64,000 bases of DNA from Sedimentitalea nanhaiensis DSM 24252 (GCF_000473225.1 NZ_KI421509.1:1574045-1638044); one strand, 5' to 3'; shown: positions 1 through 9,870, counted from the first letter of the stretch. Notes: generated from the sequence alone by a model not told the origin. Numbers and translations are program-made.

Positions 1-102
1 CTTTTTGGTTAGCTGTCCTTTGCCGCGCCACCGTAAACTGGGGCTTGCGCATTCAACCGAAAGCTGGTTCTTCTGCGTCGCAACCGTAGTCCGGAGGAAA
101 CA

Positions 103-240
103 ATGATCAGAGTCTTTGTTATCGGCTTTGCCCTGCTGACCCTGTCCGCTTGCGAAACCACCAAGGGTGCGGGTCGCGATATTCAGAAGGCTGGAAATGC
201 AATTTCTAGCACCGCTCAGGACGTGCAGAACGCTCTGTAA
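103..240 (+). CDS. Entericidin A/B family small lipoprotein
   Basis: This 45-residue ORF encodes a very small lipoprotein. A short hydrophobic signal (MIRVFVIGFALLTLSAC) ends in a lipobox with Cys at residue 17, followed by a polar tail rich in Gly, Ala, Ser and Gln, including a KGAGRDIQKAG stretch typical of entericidin EcnA/EcnB. The product should be lipidated and held in the cell envelope. The role of alphaproteobacterial homologues is not established. A strong GGAGGA ribosome-binding site at 92-97 fixes the ATG. The gene stands alone, upstream of and convergent with the nos operon. Confidence 0.85.
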   Translation: MIRVFVIGFALLTLSACETTKGAGRDIQKAGNAISSTAQDVQNAL

Positions 241-313
241 CTAGACCGCAAGACTGCATGCTGCTTCGTCGAGCTGACGTGCAAACATGGCCGGGTCCGC
301 GTCTGAATGGAAC

Positions 314-356
314 CGCAAAAACCGAAACCTCCCACGGCGCATCCGCCGGGGAGGTT
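314..356 (-). terminator. Rho-independent terminator of the nos operon
   Basis: An 8-bp GC-rich stem (326-333 with 349-356) encloses a further CGGCG/CGCCG inner stem. Read on the minus strand, the hairpin is followed by a T-rich run (complement of 317-323). It lies about 50 bp beyond the stop of the cytochrome c gene and is well placed to end nos operon transcription. The plus-strand side lacks a T run. Confidence 0.75.
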
Positions 357-406
357 AGGCATTTGCCCATTCCGGTGACCCGAAACCGGAATGATGTGTC
401 TCTGGG

Positions 407-784
407 TCAGAACGATTGCAGATAGGCGATCACATTTTCGATGTCAGATTCCTTGCGCAACCCGGCAAAGGACATCTTGGTTCCCTTCATGAAGTCTTTT
501 GGCTTGGCCAGGAACTCGGTCAGCGAGGCTTCATCCCAGACCAGACCGCCCGCTGCGGCCTCTTTCATCGCATCGGAATATTTGAAGTCAGGATTGTGCA
601 TCGCTGGCGACCCGACGATTCCATTCAGTTCCGGACCGACTTTGTTCTTTGCATCCGGCCCCACAGCGTGACAGGCTTTGCATTTCTTGAATACTTTCTC
701 GCCCTTATCGGCGTCGCCGTCGGCAAAGGCCGGTGCAGACAGGGTCACAAGCAACGTGGCTGTGCTGAGAATGGCTTTGATCAT
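407..784 (-). CDS. Periplasmic class I cytochrome c, last gene of nos cluster
   Basis: A 125-residue protein with a Sec signal peptide (about residues 1-21, cleavage near AFA-DGD). It has one heme-binding CKACH motif (Cys35, Cys38, His39) and a candidate axial Met104 in GTKMSFAGL, so it is a small soluble class I cytochrome of the c2/c550 type. Such cytochromes shuttle electrons from the bc1 complex to periplasmic reductases and oxidases. The gene follows nosX by 17 bp and precedes the operon terminator, so it is probably co-transcribed and may donate electrons to NosZ (inference). The ATG at 784 has an AGGAGAT-like ribosome site; longer in-frame starts would destroy the signal peptide. Confidence 0.9.
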   Translation of the reverse strand: MIKAILSTATLLVTLSAPAFADGDADKGEKVFKKCKACHAVGPDAKNKVGPELNGIVGSPAMHNPDFKYSDAMKEAAAGGLVWDEASLTEFLAKPKDFMKGTKMSFAGLRKESDIENVIAYLQSF

Positions 785-801
785 GATAGGATCTCCTTTG
801 T

Positions 802-1737
802 TTATATTACGGTTTCTAGCTTGGTCTGTGGGAAACTGCCAATAGCCTGTGCCAGTTTTACCGGCGAAAGTAGACACCCGGCTGTAGACAGGCCATCGGA
901 AATTGCGGCCTGCTGTGCGGACACCGCGACCAGTTGATTGACGCATGCCGCTTGTGGGCTGCGCGGATTAAGGATGTGTCCAAGACCCTGTTCGGCATTC
1001 AGCACTGTCCCCGCCGGTGCCGATGTCGACAGCGCCCGGTCCTGCAGCAAAACGCGATTCACGATGGTGCCATCGGGCAGAGCAATTCCAGCGCTCCAGC
1101 CGCCGCCCTGCGGACGTTGACCCATCGCAACGATTTCGCCCATGTCGATCAGCACATCCCGCAGCCCGCGCCGTTTCAACAACGCCGCAATCCTGTCCGA
1201 GATATACCCTTGCGCGACGCCATTCAGGGTCAGCGCCATTCCCGCGCGCTCCAGTCGAACCCGGTCAGAAGTTATCCGCACCCGGTCCCAGCCAATCAAT
1301 CCCTGCGCGGACTGCATCTGGTGATCCGTTGGCGGTGTGGCGTATGCTGCGGCCTGGGCATGCAGCACCCAGATTGGTTGCAGCGTGGGATCGAACGCAC
1401 CATCCGTAGCCCGGTGCAGGCGGTCGCACAGGCTGAGCAGTTCCAGCATTTCCGGCGCCGGCGCACGCAACGTGCCTGTACGGTTTAACTGCACCAACTG
1501 CGAATCGGGACGATAGAGGCTGAAGATCCGTTCGAGCCGTGCCAGTTCATGCTCGACGGCGCGAAAGATCGGGCGGGCCTGCGCCTGGGTCACACCGGTC
1601 AGTTGCATGGAGGTCTGCGCCCCCAGCGCGCGCCCACTCCACCGTAAGGTCTGTGTGGACCAGGCCGGGGTAGCTGCGGCAAAGCTCGCGGCAGCCGAAA
1701 TCACAAGAAAGCGGCGTCGGTTCAGGTTGGGTGTCAT
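802..1737 (-). CDS. nosX: NosX, ApbE-type FAD:protein FMN transferase
   Basis: A 311-residue ApbE-family protein. It begins with a twin-arginine signal (RRRFLV at residues 7-12), implying export in folded form. In the Nos system NosX attaches FMN covalently to a Thr of NosR, and is needed for electron supply to NosZ. The ApbE fold is recognisable from the segments ALGAQTSMQL near the mature N-terminus, NGVAQGYISD mid-protein and VSAQQAAISDGLSTAGCLL near the C-terminus. Its start overlaps the nosL stop by 4 bp, so the two are translationally coupled. Confidence 0.93.
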   Translation of the reverse strand: MTPNLNRRRFLVISAAASFAAATPAWSTQTLRWSGRALGAQTSMQLTGVTQAQARPIFRAVEHELARLERIFSLYRPDSQLVQLNRTGTLRAPAPEMLELLSLCDRLHRATDGAFDPTLQPIWVLHAQAAAYATPPTDHQMQSAQGLIGWDRVRITSDRVRLERAGMALTLNGVAQGYISDRIAALLKRRGLRDVLIDMGEIVAMGQRPQGGGWSAGIALPDGTIVNRVLLQDRALSTSAPAGTVLNAEQGLGHILNPRSPQAACVNQLVAVSAQQAAISDGLSTAGCLLSPVKLAQAIGSFPQTKLETVI

Positions 1738-2252
1738 GCCGGGTCCTCCAACGGGGTATCAAGATCGACCGGGGCCAGGGCCGCCGCGTCCGGTATCGCC
1801 GACAGCGCCACAATGCTGCCGCCATAGCGCGCGGCAAAATCCTGTGCCGCGCCGGCATTGGCAAAGGGTACGATTTCCGGTGCCCCCATGCCGCCGGCGA
1901 CACCGGCATCTATAACAAAATGCGCAGATTCGGCAGAGATCCAGTTTTCGTGCCCCACCTCGCGCCAGTTTTGCGCGGCCCCCATGTCGCTGACATAGAT
2001 CGCCGTTATCTCGGCGTCACGTTCGGGACTTTTGAGATAGGCCACAAGATCGCGGACCTGCGCAAAGAAGATCGGTCCCGGCATTCCCTTTAGGTGGATC
2101 TGCCCCTTTGGCCCCGCATGTTCCGAAATATTCATCTGGCAAAAGAAACTGAGCGCCTCGTCGGTCATTGGCGACGGCGGCGGTGCCTCGGCAAGCTCTT
2201 CACGGCAGGCTGCCAATGCGACCAGAGCAAGAAACAGAAGCGCGCGTTTCAT
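1734..2252 (-). CDS. nosL: NosL, copper-binding lipoprotein for NosZ maturation
   Basis: A 172-residue lipoprotein whose signal peptide ends at LVALAAC (lipid-modified Cys16). The CQM motif (Cys38-x-Met40) in the mature protein corresponds to the conserved Cu(I)-binding site of NosL. NosL is a periplasmic copper chaperone that helps deliver Cu(I) to apo-NosZ together with NosDFY. The gene overlaps nosY and nosX by 4 bp on either side, the usual nosFYLX arrangement. Confidence 0.93.
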   Translation of the reverse strand: MKRALLFLALVALAACREELAEAPPPSPMTDEALSFFCQMNISEHAGPKGQIHLKGMPGPIFFAQVRDLVAYLKSPERDAEITAIYVSDMGAAQNWREVGHENWISAESAHFVIDAGVAGGMGAPEIVPFANAGAAQDFAARYGGSIVALSAIPDAAALAPVDLDTPLEDPA

Positions 2253-3073
2253 GGTTCGAGCCTCTCAAAAAAGTACCGCGCCAGCAGCAGCGCCAGAACC
2301 GGCCACAGCAGCAGCGAGGTCGGTGCCACCCAGTCGGGCAGAGCCGAGGCCGCTCCGGATAGGCCGGTTGCCATCGCGACCCCGTCTGAAGCGGCCACAT
2401 TCCACAGCCGGAACGCATCGGCGGGATTGGCCGCCAATGCCCATGGGAACAGGGTTTGCGTGAACCAGCCCCCCGCATCGAACACCACCGCCCCCAGCAG
2501 ACCCAGATCGTAGAGCACGACAAATACCATCCACAGCCCCGCCGACAGGCCGGCAGCGCCTGTCGCACTGCCCGCGAGAGCGGACAGCATGTATCCCAAC
2601 GCCAGAAACGCCGCCCCCAGCAAGATCGAAGTCAGGATCAGCCGCACCAGCGCGACAAGGCTGGCCGCGTCGACGCCGCCCTGTACCGCCGCCAACCCAC
2701 CGGCAACGCCAAAGCCGACAATCATGGCAAAGGCCAAGGCACTTAGATGGGCCACGAACTTGCCCAGCAGGATCTCGGCCCGGCTGACGGGATAGGACAG
2801 CAACAGGCCCAGCCCGCCGCGTTCCGCTTCGCCCGCGATCGAGTCAAACGCCATCATCAGCGCGAGAAGCGGGGCCAGATAGACCGACAGCGTCGTCATC
2901 GAAGCAACCGAGACCGTCAGCATGTTCACCCCCAACGTTCCCGTCGGCGCGCTGCCCGCCAGGGTCAGGGCCACGGCGAACAGAACCATGATGACGGTAG
3001 CCATCAACAGCCAGCGGTTGCGCCGTGTGATGGTCGCCTCAATCATGGCGACAGCCAGAATGCGACGGATCAA
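2249..3073 (-). CDS. nosY: NosY, membrane subunit of the NosDFY ABC complex
   Basis: A 274-residue integral membrane protein with about six hydrophobic segments, the first near residues 20-40 and the last at the C-terminus. It belongs to the ABC-2 permease family. NosY is the inner-membrane channel subunit that pairs with the NosF ATPase and the periplasmic NosD to support CuZ assembly in NosZ. The segment AGEAERGGLGLLLSYPVSR is typical of NosY and related ABC-2 permeases. Its start overlaps the nosF stop by 4 bp. Confidence 0.93.
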   Translation of the reverse strand: MIRRILAVAMIEATITRRNRWLLMATVIMVLFAVALTLAGSAPTGTLGVNMLTVSVASMTTLSVYLAPLLALMMAFDSIAGEAERGGLGLLLSYPVSRAEILLGKFVAHLSALAFAMIVGFGVAGGLAAVQGGVDAASLVALVRLILTSILLGAAFLALGYMLSALAGSATGAAGLSAGLWMVFVVLYDLGLLGAVVFDAGGWFTQTLFPWALAANPADAFRLWNVAASDGVAMATGLSGAASALPDWVAPTSLLLWPVLALLLARYFFERLEP

Positions 3074-3969
3074 TGGTTCTCTCCCGTGGAATAGTGGCGG
3101 TACAGATCTTCGAGCCGCGGCGGATGCATTTCTATGTCGGCGACCACATCGCCCATGGCCGACAGGCGGCGCAGTTCGGTCATCTTACGTTCGGGCGCGC
3201 ACAGCAGATCGACGGACATGCCATTGACGCGGGTGCCGCCTGTCGCATCCACGATCCGGCCTGCCGCATCCCCATTCGCGCGAATCCGCAGCCGCGTCGG
3301 CAACCCGGCGCGCAGCGTCAGGTTCTCGAGCGTATCATCCGCCACCAACCGTCCGGCACGCAGGATAGCGATCCGGTCGGTACGGGCTTCGACTTCGGTC
3401 AGGGTGTGACTCGCGATCAAGACCGCGGTGCCAAGTTCCGCCATTTCGTCGATGATCGCATAGAGTTCGTGGCGCGAAATCGGGTCCAGCCCACTGGTGG
3501 GTTCGTCCAGCAGCGCCAGCTTCGGACGCCCCAGCAGCACCTGAGCCAACCCAAGCCGTTGACGCATGCCCTTGGAGTAGGTGCCAATTCGGCGGTCCGC
3601 TGCTTCGCTCAGCCCGACCCGGTCAAGATAACCGGCAACCTGCGCCACGGGACAATCGGCCAGACGGGCGAACAGGGTCAGCTGTTCGCGCCCTGTAAGC
3701 GATTTGTGAAATGCAACCGCCTCGGGCAAATAGGCGGTGGCCGCACGTGCCGCCGCGCTGCCCGGGGCCGACCCGGCCACCGAGATGCGGCCCGCTGACA
3801 ACGGTGTCAGGCCCAGAACCGCCTTCATCAGCGTCGATTTCCCGGCACCGTTATGCCCCAAAAGCGCGATGCGCTGACCGGTGGCGGCGTTCAGGCTGAC
3901 ACCGTCCAACACCTGCAGAGCGGCGCGGGACTTCCCCGCGTTTTCAATGTTGAGTACGATTTCACCCAT
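3070..3969 (-). CDS. nosF: NosF, ATPase of the NosDFY ABC complex
   Basis: A 299-residue ABC ATPase that powers NosDFY. Visible motifs are the Walker A loop GHNGAGKST (residues 38-46), an ABC signature YSKGMRQRLG (131-140) and Walker B LALLDEPTSG (151-160). The ATG at 3969 is preferred over an upstream ATG at 3984: a GGAGG ribosome site sits 8 nt upstream of 3969 and lies inside the longer version. The start lies within the 3' end of nosD, giving an 8-bp overlap. Confidence 0.93.
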   Translation of the reverse strand: MGEIVLNIENAGKSRAALQVLDGVSLNAATGQRIALLGHNGAGKSTLMKAVLGLTPLSAGRISVAGSAPGSAAARAATAYLPEAVAFHKSLTGREQLTLFARLADCPVAQVAGYLDRVGLSEAADRRIGTYSKGMRQRLGLAQVLLGRPKLALLDEPTSGLDPISRHELYAIIDEMAELGTAVLIASHTLTEVEARTDRIAILRAGRLVADDTLENLTLRAGLPTRLRIRANGDAAGRIVDATGGTRVNGMSVDLLCAPERKMTELRRLSAMGDVVADIEMHPPRLEDLYRHYSTGENH

Positions 3970-5224
3970 CGAGATCGCCTCCAAATTCCGGCACCGAAAC
4001 CGGGGCGGGCTGCATCAGCGGAAAGCTGTCCATCACTCCGCCGGGCAACAGCGCAGGAAAAGCCGCCTGGGACCACCGCACCAACTGGACCGCAGGCGAA
4101 CCCAGCAGCAACTTGGCCGCAGGTTGCGTCCACAAGACTTGGTCCATCACGTCGTTGGGACGATAGGCCGTATCGGCGATGCCATTGCCATCCACGTCAT
4201 AGGCGGCAAAATCGCTCCAGTGGTTGCCTACACCGTCCATCGACCATTCGTCCCAGCGGGTGCTGACGTATTTCACCTGGGTTCGGTTGGCGATGAACGC
4301 GTTGCCGGTGATCTGGTTGTCGGCGGACCCTGCAGTAAAGTGAATGCCGATTTCGCAGCCCTGAAACCGGTTGCCTGAAAAGGTGTTCTTGTTCGAATTA
4401 TAAAGGAAGGCACAGCGGTTTTCTCCGTTTTGCACACTGTTGCCGGTGATCTCGGAGGAGTTGGTATAGTTCAGCATGATGCCGTGTTCACGGTCATTCA
4501 CGGACAGGTTGCCGGTCACCCGAACGCGTTTGGAGAACATCACCGCATAGCCCAGATCGTTGCCGATCGAGATATTGCCAGAGACTTCGGAATTGTTGAC
4601 GTACATGTAATGCACCGCAAACCGCAGGTCGCGAAAGCGGTTGTCGGAAAACAGGTTACGCTTGGACGAGTTGACAAAGATACCGTCCCGTCCCCAACGC
4701 ACATCGTTGCCTGTCACCTGCGCACCGGGCGCGTTCCAGACATAGATGCCGTTGCCACGATCATTCATGCGACGATCCTGACGTCCATCTATGCGGTTGT
4801 CGATCACCAACGCATCGTGCGCACCATGGATATCCACCCCATAAAGATTGCCGATCAGGTGATTGTCACGGACCACGGCACCGGTGGCACCCTTGAGCAG
4901 CTGTACGCCCGAATCGATGCTCTCGTGATCCGACCCCGAACCGACGATGGTCAGCCCCTGCACCACCGCATTTGGCGCGGTTATGGTGACAACGCTGCCC
5001 TGCCCGCCCCCGTCCAAAGTGGCGACGCCGCCGCCATCCAGAGTGACGGATTTGTCCAGCAGGGTCTTTTCGACATAGGTACCGGGCCGCAGGCGCAGAG
5101 TGTCGCCCGGCGCGGCCAGGTCCAGCGTTTCGGCGATGGCCCCATCCCGCAATGGCACGTCCCAATCGACCGCCCAGAGGGGCGATGCGATCAGAACCAG
5201 CACAAGGGTCAGGGGCCGTCGCAT
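3962..5224 (-). CDS. nosD: NosD, periplasmic right-handed beta-helix copper maturation protein
   Basis: A 420-residue protein with a Sec signal peptide (about residues 1-18). A long run of parallel beta-helix (CASH/NosD) repeats follows, with recurrent GN-x-I/L and DN-x-I patterns between about residues 90 and 310. NosD is the periplasmic partner of NosFY and is thought to receive copper from NosL and assist CuZ insertion into NosZ. It starts 3 bp after the nosZ stop and overlaps nosF. Confidence 0.94.
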   Translation of the reverse strand: MRRPLTLVLVLIASPLWAVDWDVPLRDGAIAETLDLAAPGDTLRLRPGTYVEKTLLDKSVTLDGGGVATLDGGGQGSVVTITAPNAVVQGLTIVGSGSDHESIDSGVQLLKGATGAVVRDNHLIGNLYGVDIHGAHDALVIDNRIDGRQDRRMNDRGNGIYVWNAPGAQVTGNDVRWGRDGIFVNSSKRNLFSDNRFRDLRFAVHYMYVNNSEVSGNISIGNDLGYAVMFSKRVRVTGNLSVNDREHGIMLNYTNSSEITGNSVQNGENRCAFLYNSNKNTFSGNRFQGCEIGIHFTAGSADNQITGNAFIANRTQVKYVSTRWDEWSMDGVGNHWSDFAAYDVDGNGIADTAYRPNDVMDQVLWTQPAAKLLLGSPAVQLVRWSQAAFPALLPGGVMDSFPLMQPAPVSVPEFGGDLDG

Positions 5225-5227
5225 CGG

Positions 5228-7138
5228 TCAGGCCGCCCGGGGTTCGACAAACATCCGGCCGCGCATCTCCATGTGCAGAGCATGACAGAACCATTGGCAA
5301 TAGAACCAATGCACGCCTGGGCGTTCGGCCTTGAAGGTGACCGAGGCTGTGGCCTGGGGTCCGACTTCCATCGCGATGCCGTAGTTGGCCAGACAGAAAC
5401 CGTGGGTCACATCGTCGATATCATCCATGTTGGTGACATAGATGGTGACCTCGTCGCCCTGCTTGACGGTGAATTTCTCCATCGAGAATTCCGGTGCCAC
5501 CGAGGACATATAGACCCGGACCTTGTTGCCGTCGCGGATGAGCTCCTCATGCCCCCAATCCAGATCGACGCCATCTGCTTCGGCCTGTTTCCGGGCCTCT
5601 TCCCACATCGGGTCGTTGCGATCCCAGACATCGACCGGGTTCACGATATCGGCGCGCACGATGATACTGTCATGCGGTTCGGCAAAAGTGGGGCCATCAT
5701 GCACCACGCGCAGCTCGTCTTCGGACAGATCGATGATCTGCTCGTTCTCGGGCTTCAGCGGACCCACGTTCAGGAACCGGTCCTTGGAGAACTTGTTCAT
5801 CGAGATCAGCCACTTACCGTCCGCCTCTTTGGTTTCGCCCATCGAGGTCGAGTTGTGGCCCGGCTGGTAATGGACATCGACCTTCTGTTCGATCGGATCG
5901 ACCTCTTCACCGGCATAGGCACGGATGGCCTTGTCGATGTTCCATTTGACAATCTGGCTGTCCAGAAACAGCGTGGTGAATGCGTTGCCCTTGCCGTCAA
6001 AGGCGGTGTGAAGCGGCCCGAGACCCAGCTGCGGTTCAGCCACGATGCAGGATCGCGGATCGGCCCCGTCAAACAGCGCATCGACCTTTTCCACGTCAAT
6101 CACCGACACAGTCGGCGACAGCTTGCCGTTGATCATGATGTGCTTCATGTCAGGCGCGGCATTACAGCCATGCGGGCTGTTGGGGATCGGGATATAGCGG
6201 GTGAACTGACTGTTCGCCTCCTTGCGCCCGTCCACGACCGCAACCCCATTCAGCTCCTGATAATCGCCCGCGGCCACGGCCGCCTCGATCGCCTTGATGT
6301 TAAAGACGACCACGTGGTCCATTTCGTTCTCGGTCATCTCGGCCAGGTTCATGCCCATTTCCGAGTTATACGAAGTCGAGAAGGCGTATTTACCCTGATA
6401 ATCGCAGTCGGTGTTGTCCAGGTTGCCGGACACGATCACCTGCCAGGCGACTTTCATCTCGTCGCCGTCAATCGCGGTAAAGATGTTCACATACTGGCTC
6501 GGATCGTCCAGAATCTTGCCGTCGTTGACCAGCGGTGCCTCGTGTTCGCCATTGGCAAAGACATAGCCTGTGCGGGGATATTTCTGCGGCCGCATGCCGT
6601 GGATGTCATGGGCGTTGGGGATCTCGATGATCTTGTCGCATTTCATCACGTCACAGCGCACGCGGGCCACACGGGTGTTGGCCTTGTCGTTCATGAACAG
6701 ATAGCGCCCGTCATAAGTGCCGTCAGTAAAGGACATATGCGGGTGGTGCAGGTCGCCATTGTCGTATGTGACCTTGCCCTGGGTGGCCAGGAACTCCTTC
6801 GTCTCGGGCAGCAGGCCCTCGGTCAGGATCTTGAGAGATTCATTGGTCTGCCCCCAGCCGGTGGCCGAGCAGCGGTTAAACACCGGCACCCGCATCAGTT
6901 CGCGCATGGACGGGAAACCCAGGATGCGCAATTCACCGGTCTGACCCGACGACCAGAAACCATAGTATTCGTCCAGCTCACCCGGTTCCAGATTGATTTT
7001 GCCGGATGCGTGGGCGGCACTGCCCTTGCTGTTCAGCAGGCTGCCGCCGATCCCCGATCCGGCCAGCACCGCGCCGGTGGCCGTGGCCCCCAGCATACCG
7101 CGCCGGGTCATGGCTAGTTTCTTGAAAGCATTGGACAT
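5228..7138 (-). CDS. nosZ: Nitrous-oxide reductase NosZ, clade I (Tat-exported)
   Basis: A 636-residue reductase that converts N2O to N2 in the periplasm. A Tat signal ([18 protein letters not shown], residues 10-27) marks it as the typical clade I enzyme. The CuZ-side histidine motif DLHHPHMSF is at residues 129-137. The C-terminal cupredoxin carries the CuA ligands Cys614, Cys618, His622 and Met625, with Trp616 between them. The start at 7138 has an AAAAGGAG ribosome site, and upstream in-frame sequence is not protein-like. It lies 20 bp after nosR. Confidence 0.97.
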   Translation of the reverse strand: MSNAFKKLAMTRRGMLGATATGAVLAGSGIGGSLLNSKGSAAHASGKINLEPGELDEYYGFWSSGQTGELRILGFPSMRELMRVPVFNRCSATGWGQTNESLKILTEGLLPETKEFLATQGKVTYDNGDLHHPHMSFTDGTYDGRYLFMNDKANTRVARVRCDVMKCDKIIEIPNAHDIHGMRPQKYPRTGYVFANGEHEAPLVNDGKILDDPSQYVNIFTAIDGDEMKVAWQVIVSGNLDNTDCDYQGKYAFSTSYNSEMGMNLAEMTENEMDHVVVFNIKAIEAAVAAGDYQELNGVAVVDGRKEANSQFTRYIPIPNSPHGCNAAPDMKHIMINGKLSPTVSVIDVEKVDALFDGADPRSCIVAEPQLGLGPLHTAFDGKGNAFTTLFLDSQIVKWNIDKAIRAYAGEEVDPIEQKVDVHYQPGHNSTSMGETKEADGKWLISMNKFSKDRFLNVGPLKPENEQIIDLSEDELRVVHDGPTFAEPHDSIIVRADIVNPVDVWDRNDPMWEEARKQAEADGVDLDWGHEELIRDGNKVRVYMSSVAPEFSMEKFTVKQGDEVTIYVTNMDDIDDVTHGFCLANYGIAMEVGPQATASVTFKAERPGVHWFYCQWFCHALHMEMRGRMFVEPRAA

Positions 7139-7158
7139 GATGTATCTCCTTTTGAATT

Positions 7159-9330
7159 TCAGGTTTTGGCCAGCTTTGGCGGCTGGCTCTTGTTCGGTTT
7201 GCCCTTGTTCAGAATATCGTCGCTGACCTTGCCCACCGCGGCGCGGCGTTTCAGTTGCCGGATCACCACCGGGCATTTCGCCTCGGACTGGTACAGCACC
7301 TGGCAATGCAGGCAGTTGACGCATTCGTTCGGGTTGATTTCGCCGGTTGGGTGGATCGCCTGAACCGGGCATTCATTGGCACAGGTCTGACACGGGCTGC
7401 CGCACTCCTTGTAGCGCCGCAACCAGTCGAACATGCGCACCCGTGCCGGTATCGCCAGCGCTGCGCCCAGCGGGCACATATAACGGCAATAGAACCGTTC
7501 CACGAACAGCCCGGCCAGCAACAGCAGCAGGGCGAAGACCACGAAAGGCCAGTCGCGCATGAACTTCAGAATGATGGCGGTCTTGAAAGGTTCAACCTCG
7601 GCCAGGTGTTCGGCTTGCGGGATCGAGACCAACGAAACACCGAACAGGCCCAGGAAGATCATGTATTTTATCGGCCACAGACGTTCATGCAGCCCCCAGG
7701 GCAGCTCCCATTGCGGGATCTTCAGCGCGCGGGCGACTTGGTTGGTCAATTCCTGCAACGCACCGAACGGGCACAGCCAGCCGCAATAGGCCCCGCGCCC
7801 CCAGAACAGCAACGCCGCAGCGATTGCAAACCACTGGATGAACACCAGCGGATCCATCAGGAAGGCATCCCAGGTGAAACCCGACCGCAGGCTGCCGGCC
7901 AGCGCCATCAGGTTCACCACCGACAGCTGCGCATTGGCATACCAGCCGATGAAGAACAGCGTCATGGTCAGAAAACCCATGCGGAACCAGTAGAAAACGC
8001 GCGCATTGGCGGTGACCTGGAACTGAAAGAAGAACACGCCCGTCAGCACCATCAGCATCGCCGACAGCACGCCGATCTCGACGACACGGTCACGCCAGAT
8101 ACGCTGCCACAAGGCGGTCTTGGCCGCAGCCTCGTCCGCATCATCCTGAACGGCCACCGATGCCGGGGCGGCGACAGGCAACATATAGGAGTCAGGCAGC
8201 GCATAGCCCAGATCGAAGGTCAGAAATGTCTTGTCCACCGCCCCTACGGCCCGCTGCGCCAGCAACTGGATGCGAAAAGGTTCGGTGGCGACAAAACCGC
8301 TGTCGACAGGAATCTTATAGATGTCCAATTCAGTAAAGCTGGGCGCATCCGGGGTAGCCAGTACACGCAGGCGCTTGTGCTGCTTGTCGGTCCAGCGCAC
8401 CGCATCGTCGCCCTGAATCAGCTGGATACGGTCAAACAACCCGCCGCGCACATAGCCCGACCCCTTGAAGGAATACTTGCCCCGCCCCAGCAACAGCACC
8501 GCTGCTTCGCCCGGCTCCAGCCAATCGGTCAGGTTGGCGTATTCCTCGGCTCCCAGCAGGCTGAGACCGATCGCCGGAACGCTGACCAGCGCGGCGTGCA
8601 TGTCGATATAGGTGTCCTCGGGGTCGCCCTTTTCCGGACGGGCGATAGCGCGTTTGTCACCCGTGGCCTGAAAGGCGGCGTTGATTTGCCCCACATCCAG
8701 CGTCAGGCGCCGCACGGATCCATCCCCGGTCAGCGTGGCCCAATCGCGCGGTGCGGTCTGGGTCAGGTCGATCTCACGGCGCGGGGTATCGCTGGCCGCC
8801 CGGGCCAAACCGCCCAGGTTCAGTGCCCGCGCCACCTTGATCCCGGCGCGCACCAGACTGTCGTCGATCACCATGATGGTCACCGTCGCGCCGGAAATGA
8901 TGTCCAGATCGTGCGAGTCGCCGCCCGACTCAGCCTCGGCCACCAGGTCCATGCCCCGATAGCCTTCGGTCAATTTCAGGATCTTGCTGTTGGGAATGCC
9001 GATCAGAACGATCGGCTCGGAATGTTTGACCAACTCGACCCCGGTCAGCACGGCGTCGGCGTCGATGGCCGCCACCACGTGGATCGGTTTGCCGGAATAG
9101 CCGGTGGTGCCAACAAAGTCAGAGGTCAGAAAGGCCCAGGCGACCGTCTCGCTGCCGCGCAGGACCGGTGCCACCGGTACATCCTGGCGGATGGCTCCGA
9201 ACCCGTCCGCGCCCTCGGCAAAGGCGGCGGGCTCCAGATCGGGCAGAAAGTTGGCGAGGGTTTCGGCTTTGGCAACGCCAGCGCCGAATATGACGACAAA
9301 TGCCAGCAGGAAAGCGAGAGCGCGTGTCAT
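7159..9330 (-). CDS. nosR: NosR, membrane flavo-iron-sulfur protein of N2O respiration
   Basis: A 723-residue polytopic membrane protein with a signal sequence (residues 1-23). It has a periplasmic FMN-binding domain whose SGATVT motif (146-151) carries the covalent-FMN Thr, then about five membrane helices. The C-terminal cytoplasmic part contains NapH-like iron-sulfur motifs ([25 protein letters not shown] and CVNCLHC). NosR feeds electrons toward NosZ and is needed for nosZ expression in several species. The ATG at 9330 opens a clean signal peptide, although its ribosome site is weak. Confidence 0.95.
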   Translation of the reverse strand: MTRALAFLLAFVVIFGAGVAKAETLANFLPDLEPAAFAEGADGFGAIRQDVPVAPVLRGSETVAWAFLTSDFVGTTGYSGKPIHVVAAIDADAVLTGVELVKHSEPIVLIGIPNSKILKLTEGYRGMDLVAEAESGGDSHDLDIISGATVTIMVIDDSLVRAGIKVARALNLGGLARAASDTPRREIDLTQTAPRDWATLTGDGSVRRLTLDVGQINAAFQATGDKRAIARPEKGDPEDTYIDMHAALVSVPAIGLSLLGAEEYANLTDWLEPGEAAVLLLGRGKYSFKGSGYVRGGLFDRIQLIQGDDAVRWTDKQHKRLRVLATPDAPSFTELDIYKIPVDSGFVATEPFRIQLLAQRAVGAVDKTFLTFDLGYALPDSYMLPVAAPASVAVQDDADEAAAKTALWQRIWRDRVVEIGVLSAMLMVLTGVFFFQFQVTANARVFYWFRMGFLTMTLFFIGWYANAQLSVVNLMALAGSLRSGFTWDAFLMDPLVFIQWFAIAAALLFWGRGAYCGWLCPFGALQELTNQVARALKIPQWELPWGLHERLWPIKYMIFLGLFGVSLVSIPQAEHLAEVEPFKTAIILKFMRDWPFVVFALLLLLAGLFVERFYCRYMCPLGAALAIPARVRMFDWLRRYKECGSPCQTCANECPVQAIHPTGEINPNECVNCLHCQVLYQSEAKCPVVIRQLKRRAAVGKVSDDILNKGKPNKSQPPKLAKT

Positions 9331-9358
9331 GGCCTTGCCCTTTCGCGCTGGTAACCGG

Positions 9359-9796
9359 TCATAACCATGGGCAAAAGTCCATCTTTTCATAAACTGCGTT
9401 TGTGGCAGGCGGACCGCGATTGGTCGGCCTGAACCGGGCATCTAGTGCAACGATTTCATCCGGTACGGTGCTGAAACTGGCAATGATCGCCTGTGGCATC
9501 AAACGAACCATGACCGACTCCGGCACCAAAGCACCCGTGATCGTGGCGCACAGCACGCAGGGTCCACAGTCGGCACACCCGGGCGTAACAGGCGCAGGGG
9601 CGTTGCCCGGCACTATTACACGTACCCGCTCGGCCCCGGCTTCGCCGCAAATCTCGATCCAGGTACCGCCTGCCGCGCGGGCCCCCATCGGCAACAGGAT
9701 CTGCATCAGAAGTGCAAGAATGCAAACCAAACCGCACATCCGCCGCCGCGTTGCAGCGGCGGGTCGGACTGGCTGTATCCGGTTTGCGGTCGGCAA
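9359..9796 (-). CDS. DUF2946-like small exported protein at head of nos operon
   Basis: A 145-residue protein with an N-terminal hydrophobic segment after RRRMCGLVC (about residues 18-42) and then a cysteine-rich patch, CADCGPCVLC. This layout matches DUF2946 proteins, often found beside copper-handling genes; their function is not known. I infer a possible metal or redox role. The start is a TTG at 9796 with a TGAGGTGA ribosome site about 8 nt upstream. An internal ATG (MCGLV) near 9739 is the alternative. It is the first gene after the FNR-type box and precedes nosR by 28 bp, so it is probably in the operon. Confidence 0.65.
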   Translation of the reverse strand: MPTANRIQPVRPAAATRRRMCGLVCILALLMQILLPMGARAAGGTWIEICGEAGAERVRVIVPGNAPAPVTPGCADCGPCVLCATITGALVPESVMVRLMPQAIIASFSTVPDEIVALDARFRPTNRGPPATNAVYEKMDFCPWL

Positions 9797-9856
9797 GAAA
9801 AGTCACCTCACGGGAATGCGTACGCCCGTGCCTAATCAATCATGCATCTGAGTGAC

Positions 9857-9870
9857 TTGATTTATGTCAA
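9857..9870 (-). promoter_or_regulatory. FNR/NnrR-type operator of the nos operon
   Basis: The sequence TTGATTTATGTCAA is an almost perfect Crp/FNR-family palindrome (TTGAT-N4-GTCAA). It lies 60 bp upstream of the first ORF of the nos operon. Sites of this form are bound by FNR (oxygen) and NnrR/DNR (nitric oxide) regulators and drive denitrification genes. A weak -10-like GATTAG (minus strand, 9832-9837) lies at about class II spacing. Which regulator binds cannot be told from the site. Confidence 0.8.

Noticed and set aside
4430-7117. 895-residue open frame on the plus strand
   Set aside because: It is the antisense of nosD/nosZ, has no recognisable family and a biased His/Asp/Val-rich composition typical of a GC-rich shadow frame.
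7255-9354. 699-residue open frame on the plus strand
   Set aside because: Antisense of nosR; Gln/His/Arg-rich shadow translation with no motif.
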